This document shows positions 1 through 5,645 of a DNA stretch of 5,839 nucleotides, one piece after another. The position numbers and the translations under genes were made by a program. This DNA is from a candidate division WWE3 bacterium (GTDB lineage: Bacteria > Patescibacteriota > WWE3 > UBA101185 > UBA10185), in the NCBI GenBank assembly GCA_020427865.1, contig JAGQNX010000129.1, positions 1 to 5,839 on the forward strand. The letters run 5' to 3'. Positions within the stretch are counted from its first letter, which is position 1. The number at the start of each line of letters is the position of its first letter. The notes below the pieces were generated by a model. The model saw nothing but the letters and a program-made list of their open reading frames with translations, searched no databases and had not been told where the DNA came from.

Positions 1-39
1 GTAGACGACTGTTAAGTCGGATATTAAGCTTAAGGTGTA

Positions 40-1029
40 ATGTTAAATACTGCTCTACACTTAAATCCTAATGTATTTGAGGACGATGTAAAAGTAGCTT
101 CAACTAGAGAAGGATTTGGAAGAGGGTTAGTACAAGCAGCAAACGAAGACACCAATATTGTAGCCATAACAGCAGATTTACGAGATTCAACTAAATTAAC
201 CGAATTTGCTAACCAATTCCCACAGCGCTACATTGATGTGGGAATTGCAGAACAAAATCTTATAGGAGTCGCGGCAGGTCTAGCCTCTGCAGGTAAAATA
301 GCATTTGCAACAAGCTATGGGGTTTTTAGCCCAGGAAGAAATTGGGATTTTATTAGAACAGCAGTAGCATACTCAAAAAATAACGTTAAAATAGTAGCGT
401 CACACTGTGGTCTTAGCGTTGGCGAGGATGGTGCAACACATCAAGCATTAGAAGATATAGCCTTAACGAGAGTAATACCAAATATTACAGTCGTATCTCC
501 TTGTGATTACCAACAAGCAGTACAAGCAACACTAGCAATTGCAAAAACACCCGAACCCACATATTTAAGACTATATAGGCCTAACACACCACAAATTACT
601 ACAGATAAAACACCTTTTGAACTAGGAAAAGCACAAGTATTTATAGAAGGTTCAGATATAACATTAATAACTACAGGCGCACTCACCCACGAAGTCTTAA
701 AAGCAGCTAAATACCTAAAAGAGAAACATAACATTGGAGCAGAAGTAGTAAACGTACATACTATAAAACCCTTAGATACTAAAACAATTTTGGAATCAGT
801 TAAAAAAACAAAAAAGGTGGTAACCATAGAAGAGCATCAAAAAGCTGGGGGCTTAGGTAGTGCAATAGCAGAATTACTAGCAACAGACGCACCCACGAGA
901 ATGGGATTTATTGCTATAAACGATATGTTTGGACAATCCGCAAAATATTGGCAATTATGGGACAAATACGAACTTTCAGAAAAGTTTATAGTCAAAAAAG
1001 CATTAAATATAATTGAAAGTATTAGCTAA
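40..1029 (+). CDS. Transketolase, C-terminal subunit (split transketolase)
   Basis: This is the pyrimidine-binding plus C-terminal half of a thiamine-diphosphate transketolase, 329 residues, normally paired with a separate N-terminal subunit carrying the diphosphate-binding half. The complex moves two-carbon ketol units between sugar phosphates in the non-oxidative pentose phosphate pathway, in the cytosol. Visible motifs are YIDVGIAEQN (residues 64-73), where E71 is the expected cofactor-activating glutamate, SYGVFSPGRNWD (92-103), and SVGEDGATHQALED (126-139) with the substrate-pocket His134. The C-terminal domain runs from about residue 190 and includes HTIKPLD (240-246) and EEHQKAGGLG (264-273). 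The ATG at 40 is the only workable start, because three TAA codons lie just upstream in frame (13, 25, 31). An AAGGTG at 32-37 is only two bases from the ATG, too close for a normal Shine-Dalgarno. The N-terminal subunit probably lies upstream of the window. 1-deoxyxylulose-5-phosphate synthase is an alternative, but the separate-subunit length and FSPGRNWD-type sequence favour transketolase. Confidence 0.93.
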   Translation: MLNTALHLNPNVFEDDVKVASTREGFGRGLVQAANEDTNIVAITADLRDSTKLTEFANQFPQRYIDVGIAEQNLIGVAAGLASAGKIAFATSYGVFSPGRNWDFIRTAVAYSKNNVKIVASHCGLSVGEDGATHQALEDIALTRVIPNITVVSPCDYQQAVQATLAIAKTPEPTYLRLYRPNTPQITTDKTPFELGKAQVFIEGSDITLITTGALTHEVLKAAKYLKEKHNIGAEVVNVHTIKPLDTKTILESVKKTKKVVTIEEHQKAGGLGSAIAELLATDAPTRMGFIAINDMFGQSAKYWQLWDKYELSEKFIVKKALNIIESIS

Positions 1030-1057
1030 GAACACCACAATTTTGTACAATAACTGT

Positions 1058-1270
1058 ATGGAATCCACTTTAGCACCCACAATAGAGTTTGGAATGATAG
1101 TTGGCAGTTTTGTTGTAACTTACCTGCTTCTAGAAAATGTTTGGACACACCTGAGCCATCCAATCAAAATGCTGTTATCAATGTTTGTAGGAACAGTAGC
1201 ATATACTATTGGAAAATTAGCAGTTCTAGCGTTATTTTTTACACCAACTACCACAACATATGGCTTTTGA
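1058..1270 (+). CDS. Small two-helix membrane protein of unknown function
   Basis: I do not recognise this 70-residue protein. It has two hydrophobic segments, about residues 11-27 (GMIVGSFVVTYLLL) and 39-61 (LLSMFVGTVAYTIGKLAVLA), joined by a short polar loop with two His and a Pro. It ends in a Thr-rich tail (TPTTTT). It therefore probably sits in the cytoplasmic membrane as a helical hairpin. The frame is open from a TTG at 1013, inside the end of the transketolase gene. I prefer the ATG at 1058 because the 15 extra residues are polar and would overlap the upstream gene. No Shine-Dalgarno precedes the ATG. The TGA stop (1268-1270) lies inside the start of the kinase gene, so the three genes look like one transcription unit with coupled translation. 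Its position between two sugar-phosphate enzymes suggests, but does not show, a link to sugar metabolism or transport. It could also be an unrelated passenger. Confidence 0.6.
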   Translation: MESTLAPTIEFGMIVGSFVVTYLLLENVWTHLSHPIKMLLSMFVGTVAYTIGKLAVLALFFTPTTTTYGF

Positions 1271-2228
1271 TCTGTTGGTTATCGGAGATGTTTCAATAGA
1301 TCAATATATGAAAGTCTCCAAAAATACCGAAATTTACGGAGATGTAAATTTGGGCACAGCACAGTTAATGCTCCCCTATGGAAGCAAAATACCCGTTGAT
1401 GATTTTGGAAGCAATATAGCAGGAAACTCCTGTAATGTTGCTATGGCAGTAGCTAAAACAGGACTAAAAGTAGGAGTGTATACCGAAATGGGAGATGACA
1501 CTGCAGGAAGAAAGTTTAGAGAAGAGTTTAGAGAAAGCGGCATAAACGTTAAATATTGTCTATTAAGCAAAGACGAACCCACAAACGTACATACCATAAT
1601 CGTAAAGGACGGTGAGAGAACAATATTATCCTACCACCGTGACAGAGAATACAACGTTCAGGATTGGGAAACTCCTAAATGGCTTTATTACACATCAATG
1701 CCTCCAAAGTTTCAAACTTTTCAAAGCGAACTCATAGAATACATTAAGCAAAACCCCAAAATAGGAGTAGCTTTTAACCCAGGAACGTATCACTTAAAAG
1801 CAGGACTTGAAAGTATTAGAAATTTTTTAGAAGTAACAGATATTCTATTTGTTAACAAAGAAGAAGCTATAAAACTAGTAGGTAATAATGATATAGAGGA
1901 TTTACATAAAAACTTGCAAAATTTGGGTCCTAAAATGACCGTAATAACCGAGGGCAAAACAGGATCGAGTGTAAGCGTACATAAAGAAAAAGCAGTGGAG
2001 TTAGGGGTATTTAAAGATTTACGACCCATTGTAGACAAAACAGGGGCGGGAGATGCCCATTCGGGGGGCTTTTTAGCAGCTATATTACACGGCAAAAGCT
2101 TAGAAGAAGCTTTAAAATGGGGTACACTAAATTCATCTAGTGTTATAAGGCAGGTGGGATCTGTAAATGGACAGTTAACACTTGCAGACATAGAGGAAAC
2201 ACTTAAACATAACCCTAAATTTGAGTGA
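1260..2228 (+). CDS. PfkB-family carbohydrate/nucleoside kinase
   Basis: This is a 322-residue member of the ribokinase/PfkB fold, which transfers phosphate from ATP to a sugar or nucleoside hydroxyl. It starts with the typical first strand DLLVIGDVSIDQY (4-16). PfkB signature 1 is a variant, AGNSCNVAMAVAKTG (54-68), followed by VGVYTEMGDDTAG (71-83). The nucleotide-site strand VITEGKTGSSV (228-238) and signature 2 DKTGAGDAHSGGF (259-271) are present, with D265 as the expected catalytic base. AFNPG (171-175) and FVNKEEA (197-203) match conserved central elements. Length is normal for the family and no key residue is missing. The substrate cannot be read from sequence: ribokinase, adenosine or other nucleoside kinase, fructokinase and 2-keto-3-deoxygluconate kinase share these motifs. 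Linkage to transketolase favours a sugar entering the pentose phosphate pathway. The ATG overlaps the upstream stop by 11 bases and has no Shine-Dalgarno. The stop is TGA. Confidence 0.9.
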   Translation: MAFDLLVIGDVSIDQYMKVSKNTEIYGDVNLGTAQLMLPYGSKIPVDDFGSNIAGNSCNVAMAVAKTGLKVGVYTEMGDDTAGRKFREEFRESGINVKYCLLSKDEPTNVHTIIVKDGERTILSYHRDREYNVQDWETPKWLYYTSMPPKFQTFQSELIEYIKQNPKIGVAFNPGTYHLKAGLESIRNFLEVTDILFVNKEEAIKLVGNNDIEDLHKNLQNLGPKMTVITEGKTGSSVSVHKEKAVELGVFKDLRPIVDKTGAGDAHSGGFLAAILHGKSLEEALKWGTLNSSSVIRQVGSVNGQLTLADIEETLKHNPKFE

Positions 2229-2241
2229 TTAGTAAGTTCTG

Positions 2242-2270
2242 TTGCAATATAGAGGCATAAATAGTAAAAT
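2242..2270 (+). promoter_or_regulatory. Candidate sigma70 promoter for the zinc-ribbon/rplY pair
   Basis: TTGCAA (2242-2247, 4 of 6 matches to the -35 consensus) is followed after exactly 17 bases by TAAAAT (2265-2270, 5 of 6 matches to the -10 consensus). Transcription would begin near 2277, giving a leader of roughly 40 bases before the ATG at 2319. The position at a functional break between two gene groups supports it. AT-rich DNA yields such matches by chance, so this stays a candidate. Confidence 0.45.
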
Positions 2271-2285
2271 ATCAACGTTTTACTA
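2262..2285. repeat. 8-bp inverted repeat overlapping the candidate -10 box
   Basis: TAGTAAAA (2262-2269) is the exact reverse complement of TTTTACTA (2278-2285), separated by 8 bases (TATCAACG). The left arm covers most of the candidate -10 hexamer and the right arm lies at or just after the expected transcription start. That placement would suit an operator. Alternatively it is a weak AT-rich hairpin ending kinase transcription, but no continuous T-run follows the right arm. It could also be chance in AT-rich DNA. Confidence 0.3.
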
Positions 2286-2318
2286 GAATGTTTTAAACAG
2301 CAAAGCTAGAAATAACTA

Positions 2319-2666
2319 ATGATGGTAGATAAACAATTTATAGCAGAACATTTATCTAAAGTGCGATGCCAAAACTGTAGGATGAGTATGGAACATGCAG
2401 AACTTACAGTACTAACAGATCTACCAACAGGAATGCTAGCGCAAGCAAAGTGTATAAATTGTGAAACAGAAAGTATGTTAACAATAACTTTAACAGAAAG
2501 TGGGATTTCACCTATTTATACAGACTTAACAGTAGAAGAGATTAAGAATAACTCAAAGTTTACTACAGTAACTATTGATGATGTTCTTGAAGTTCATAAA
2601 ATTTTAAAGAAAAAACCGCTATGGAAATTATTGCAACAAAAAGAGACGTTTTTGGAAAAAAAGTAA
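2319..2666 (+). CDS. Small four-cysteine (zinc-ribbon-like) protein upstream of L25
   Basis: This 115-residue protein of unknown function has two CxxC knuckles, CQNC (17-20) and CINC (45-48). They are spaced as in a zinc ribbon, with the strand-rich segment between and after them fitting that fold. The C-terminal part (about 68-97) looks helical and contains TDLTVEEIK and TIDDVLEVHKILKK. It resembles a hypothetical protein family I associate with Patescibacteria genomes, a recollection not checked by search. There is no signal peptide or membrane segment, so it is probably cytosolic. Two adjacent ATGs (2319 and 2322) could start it; neither has a Shine-Dalgarno. Its last 15 codons overlap the rplY gene in another frame, and this Lys-rich tail (LWKLLQQKETFLEKK) lies beyond what looks like the natural end of the domain. 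A role in translation or RNA binding is only suggested by linkage to L25. Confidence 0.8.
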   Translation: MMVDKQFIAEHLSKVRCQNCRMSMEHAELTVLTDLPTGMLAQAKCINCETESMLTITLTESGISPIYTDLTVEEIKNNSKFTTVTIDDVLEVHKILKKKPLWKLLQQKETFLEKK

Positions 2667-3274
2667 AAGCGTTTAGAAAAGAAAGAAAATTACCAACTGT
2701 AATGTTTGGTAAGGGGTTAGAATCAGAACCTCTATTTGTTAATTTAACTGATTTTAATAGACTTTTCGCGGAGGCGGGAGAAACTACATTAGTGGATCTT
2801 AAAATAGAAAAAGAAAGCACTCAGAAAGTGTTGATTAAAGAGATTCAAGTACACCACATTACAGGTGAACCTATTCATGCAGGTTTTCACAAAGTAGATC
2901 TAACCGAAAAGATTACGGCAGATATTCCGGTTACAATTATAGGAGAGGACGAAAACGAGTTGGTAAAGAGTGGTGAAGCCTTAGTATTAACCTTATTACC
3001 TACAATTAGTGTAGAAGCATTGCCCGCAGATTTGCCTCATGAGATCAAAATAGATATAACTAACTTGTTAGAAATTGATTCAGGTATTACAGTGGCGGAG
3101 ATTACAGGAATAGACAAGACAAGAGTAGAAATTGTTGGTATAGAAGACGATGAACTCGTTATAAAACTTGCGCATGCTTCAATGGCAGAAGAAACTGACG
3201 AAGAAGTAAATGAAGCAGATGCTATTGCAAATATAGAAGCAACAGAAGAAACTGCAGAAGATAAAGACAAATAA
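2621..3274 (+). CDS. rplY: 50S ribosomal protein L25, long Ctc (TL5) type
   Basis: This is a 217-residue L25/Ctc protein, which binds 5S rRNA in the central protuberance of the large ribosomal subunit. The N-terminal 5S-binding domain (about 1-92) shows the family pattern: TKRDVFGKKVKAFRKE (6-21), PTVMFGKGLESEPLFV (25-40), EAGETTLVDL (51-60), and TGEPIHAGFHKVDL (81-94, a clear L25 hallmark). The second, Ctc/TL5-type beta domain (about 95-185) contains LPADLPHEIKIDI (134-146), the usual ADLPHEI-like signature. An acidic, disordered-looking tail follows (about 187-217, rich in Glu and Asp). The ATG at 2621 gives the standard N-terminus but lies 46 bases inside the preceding gene and lacks a good Shine-Dalgarno. 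Translation is therefore probably coupled to that gene. The stop is followed 22 bases later by a terminator hairpin, so this is the last gene of its transcript. Confidence 0.95.
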   Translation: MEIIATKRDVFGKKVKAFRKERKLPTVMFGKGLESEPLFVNLTDFNRLFAEAGETTLVDLKIEKESTQKVLIKEIQVHHITGEPIHAGFHKVDLTEKITADIPVTIIGEDENELVKSGEALVLTLLPTISVEALPADLPHEIKIDITNLLEIDSGITVAEITGIDKTRVEIVGIEDDELVIKLAHASMAEETDEEVNEADAIANIEATEETAEDKDK

Positions 3275-3296
3275 TTTTAACATTATAAACAAAACT

Positions 3297-3325
3297 AAAA
3301 GGGAGTCTACAAGGACTCCCTTTTT
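3297..3325. terminator. Bidirectional rho-independent terminator between rplY and valS
   Basis: AAAAGGGAGTC (3297-3307) pairs perfectly with GACTCCCTTTT (3314-3324), forming an 11-bp stem with a six-base loop (TACAAG). On the + strand the GC-rich core is followed by five Ts (3321-3325), which suits the end of rplY. On the - strand the core is followed by four Ts and then a further T-rich stretch, which suits the end of valS. It lies in the 79-base gap between two convergent genes (3275-3353), the classic place for a shared terminator. Confidence 0.88.
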
Positions 3326-3353
3326 AGTTCATACATATAGAAGGTCTAGTATT

Positions 3354-5645
3354 TTAAGCGCTCGTAGGCCAATTACTTACTATTAGGGGCAATGTGGTTT
3401 CCATACGCATATACTCCCAAACGGATTCAGTTACAAAAGGCATAAACGGGTGCAAAAGGGCAAAGCTAGTCGACATAACATGGCGTAAAACACTTAGAGC
3501 AATGGACTTATCTTCTCTATTTTTGACCTGCTCTATATACACATCTGCAACTTCATGCCATACGAAGTCATAAACTAAATCACCGGCTTCTTTTATGCGA
3601 TAACTTTCTAGAAGATCAGTGGTATCTTTTATAACCGTGTTTAAACGTTCCAAAATAGCAGTATCTTCTTCCACTACTAATAGGTTAGAAGAATAGACAG
3701 GTACTGTTCCGCCAGAAGCTTCATATTCATCAAACATAAGGTTCATAAAACGAGTCATATTCCAAATCTTGTTAGAAAAGTTTCTATACCCTCTAACTTT
3801 ATCCTCACTTAAAGCACTCATTTTAGCAGCAGTGTTACCGCCTACTAAAATACCCATTCTCAAGGCATCCGCGCCATATTTGTCTACCCAATCAATTGGA
3901 TTTATTACATTACCTAGAGACTTACTCATTTTTCTACCCTGAGCATCATTAATACGACCATGCATATATACCATCTTATAAGGTACCTCGCCTGTTAAAT
4001 ACACTCCAAAAATAATCATACGAGTGATCCAGAAAAACATAATGTCCCACATTGAATCCATAAGACTTGTAGGGTAAAAAGCCTTAAAGTCATTACCGTT
4101 AGGGTAATGCAAAGTTGTTAAAGGCCACTGTCCAGAACTAAACCAGGTGTCAAAGGTATCGGTTTCTTGAATATAGTCATCTCCGGGAGAATCAACAGAT
4201 AATACATATTTAGAATCTTTGCCAGTTATAAGTTTTTGAATACCAGAATTTATTTCGGATATTTTGTAGCCTTGAGACACTAAATCACTAATAGAACCAT
4301 CTTTAGTTTCGCCATTGGAATCTATAAACACAACACGCATATTAGGATTCTCCGTTGCACAATACCAAACAGGAATTTGGATACCAAATACAGTTTGTCT
4401 ACTTATTGGCCAGTCTCTAATGTTTTCTAACCAATCTAGTGTTTGTTTTTTCCAAGTGGGGAGGTTGAAAGCAACTTCATCATTTTTTACTTTTTCAGCA
4501 GCCTTTTTTGCAAGTTCATCCATTTTTATAAACCAGTTAGGTAAAAGCATAGGCTCAATAGGCTTACCATCTTTATAATCTACTAAAAGGTTATTTACAT
4601 ATTTTTCGTCAACCTTAACTAACGCTCCCTTTTCTTTTAATAGATCTGCAGTAAGTGTACGGGCTTTTGTTGCAAAAACACCACAAACTTCGGGGGCATT
4701 TTCATTCATTTTTCCTTCCAAATCTATCGATGAAATAACTTCTAAATCATGCTTTTTACCAATTTCATAATCATTAAAGTCATGTCCGGGAGTAATTTTA
4801 AGAGCACCCGTTCCAAACTCAGGGTCAACATAAGAATCGGCTATTAAAGGCATTTCTCTGCCATTTAGTGGATTGATACATATCTTACCAACTATATTCT
4901 TATAACGGGAATCTTCTGGATTAACAGCTATAGCTACATCAGCAAATATTGTTTCGGGTCTTACTGTTGCAACAGTAATGGCTTGTTCCGTATCTTTAAT
5001 TTTGTAATTTACATAATAAAGAGGTGAAACTGTTTCCTTATGCTCGGTTTCTAGATTACTAAAAGTTGTTCCATGATATGGGGAATAATTTACCATGTAG
5101 TAGTCTTTATAAACTAACCCATCAGCATGCATTTTTTTAAAGGTTTCATATACTATATTAATAACATGTTCATCCAACATAAAAGTATTTCGGGACCAAT
5201 CGGCACTCATACCTAAACGTTTTAGCTGATTAATAGCAACATCAGAATTTTCTTTAACAAAATTTAATACATTTTCATACAGAGTCTTACGGTCAAAATC
5301 AAATCTAGATTTACCTTCTTTTTTTAAGTTACGTTCATATACAACTTGGGTTTCAAAGCCAGCATGATCAGTTCCAGGAACATATAACGCACTGTAACCC
5401 TGCATACGTTTAAACCGTGTATACAAGTCCTGAATAGAATACGTAGCATGTCCACAATGCAAAGGGGCATTAGCGTTAGGTGGAGGCATTAAAACACTCC
5501 AAGATTCTCCCTTAACGGGAAGGCTGTTTTCTTTTCTTATTTTATTGGTATTTTCAGGATTAAATAGATTAGAAGATTCCCACATAGAATATATTTCTTT
5601 CTCTTTAGTTGCATGTTCATAACGTTTATCCATTTGTTTAGTCAT
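3354..5645 (-). CDS. valS: Valyl-tRNA synthetase, compact form
   Basis: This class I synthetase charges tRNA-Val with valine, using ATP, in the cytosol. The Rossmann active site has PPPNANAPLHCGHA (54-67) with the HIGH-type HCGH at 63-66, and KMSKS at 572-576. The CP1 editing domain, which clears mischarged threonine, is intact: TVRPETIFADVAIAVNP (227-243) and GTGALKITPGHDFNDYEIG (278-296). Other landmarks are WLENIRDWPISRQ (405-417), DTFDTWFSSGQWP (496-508) and YGADALR (590-596), then a helical anticodon-binding domain (about 615-745). The protein is 763 residues against roughly 880-950 in typical bacteria. It stops soon after the anticodon domain, so the usual C-terminal tRNA-binding coiled coil is absent. 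The stretch SPYHGT (188-193) sits where related enzymes often carry a CxxC zinc knuckle. The start at 5645 is supported by a good Shine-Dalgarno, although Met5 is an alternative. IleRS is less likely given the TVRPET/HDFND editing pattern and overall sequence. Confidence 0.95.
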   Translation of the reverse strand: MTKQMDKRYEHATKEKEIYSMWESSNLFNPENTNKIRKENSLPVKGESWSVLMPPPNANAPLHCGHATYSIQDLYTRFKRMQGYSALYVPGTDHAGFETQVVYERNLKKEGKSRFDFDRKTLYENVLNFVKENSDVAINQLKRLGMSADWSRNTFMLDEHVINIVYETFKKMHADGLVYKDYYMVNYSPYHGTTFSNLETEHKETVSPLYYVNYKIKDTEQAITVATVRPETIFADVAIAVNPEDSRYKNIVGKICINPLNGREMPLIADSYVDPEFGTGALKITPGHDFNDYEIGKKHDLEVISSIDLEGKMNENAPEVCGVFATKARTLTADLLKEKGALVKVDEKYVNNLLVDYKDGKPIEPMLLPNWFIKMDELAKKAAEKVKNDEVAFNLPTWKKQTLDWLENIRDWPISRQTVFGIQIPVWYCATENPNMRVVFIDSNGETKDGSISDLVSQGYKISEINSGIQKLITGKDSKYVLSVDSPGDDYIQETDTFDTWFSSGQWPLTTLHYPNGNDFKAFYPTSLMDSMWDIMFFWITRMIIFGVYLTGEVPYKMVYMHGRINDAQGRKMSKSLGNVINPIDWVDKYGADALRMGILVGGNTAAKMSALSEDKVRGYRNFSNKIWNMTRFMNLMFDEYEASGGTVPVYSSNLLVVEEDTAILERLNTVIKDTTDLLESYRIKEAGDLVYDFVWHEVADVYIEQVKNREDKSIALSVLRHVMSTSFALLHPFMPFVTESVWEYMRMETTLPLIVSNWPTSA

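Larger units (their letters stand above)
2229..2318 (+). other. Intergenic spacer between the kinase and zinc-ribbon genes
   Basis: This 90-base gap is the only sizeable non-coding interval on the + strand and separates the sugar-phosphate genes from the translation-linked pair. It holds a candidate promoter and an overlapping inverted repeat, each described separately. I see no rho-independent terminator with a proper T-run after the kinase stop. Transcription from upstream may therefore partly continue into the next genes. Confidence 0.6.

Noticed and set aside
1..39. Possible end of the upstream transketolase N-terminal subunit gene
   Set aside because: The three forward frames give VDDC then TAA at 13-15, a stop at 2-4, or an open but Cys/Arg-rich stretch to 71. 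None carries recognisable transketolase sequence, so no frame can be chosen.
507..827. 106-codon open frame on the - strand inside the transketolase gene
   Set aside because: It lies entirely opposite conserved transketolase codons, has no motif, and shows no start signal worth noting.
1260..1270. TGA recoding (alternative genetic code)
   Set aside because: TGA ends both the small membrane gene and the kinase at sensible places, and conserved Trp positions in ValRS and transketolase use TGG, so the standard bacterial code fits.
1790..2275. 161-codon open frame on the - strand opposite the kinase gene
   Set aside because: It is antisense to a well-supported PfkB gene, its protein is low-complexity Ser/Leu/Pro-rich with no recognisable motif, and it has the look of a codon-bias shadow.
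3037..3270. 77-codon Ser-rich open frame opposite the end of rplY
   Set aside because: The Ser/Ile-rich sequence is what the complement of Glu/Asp-rich codons of the L25 acidic tail produces.
4315..4578. 87-codon open frame on the + strand inside valS
   Set aside because: It is antisense to conserved ValRS sequence, including the DWPISRQ region, so it is best explained as a shadow.
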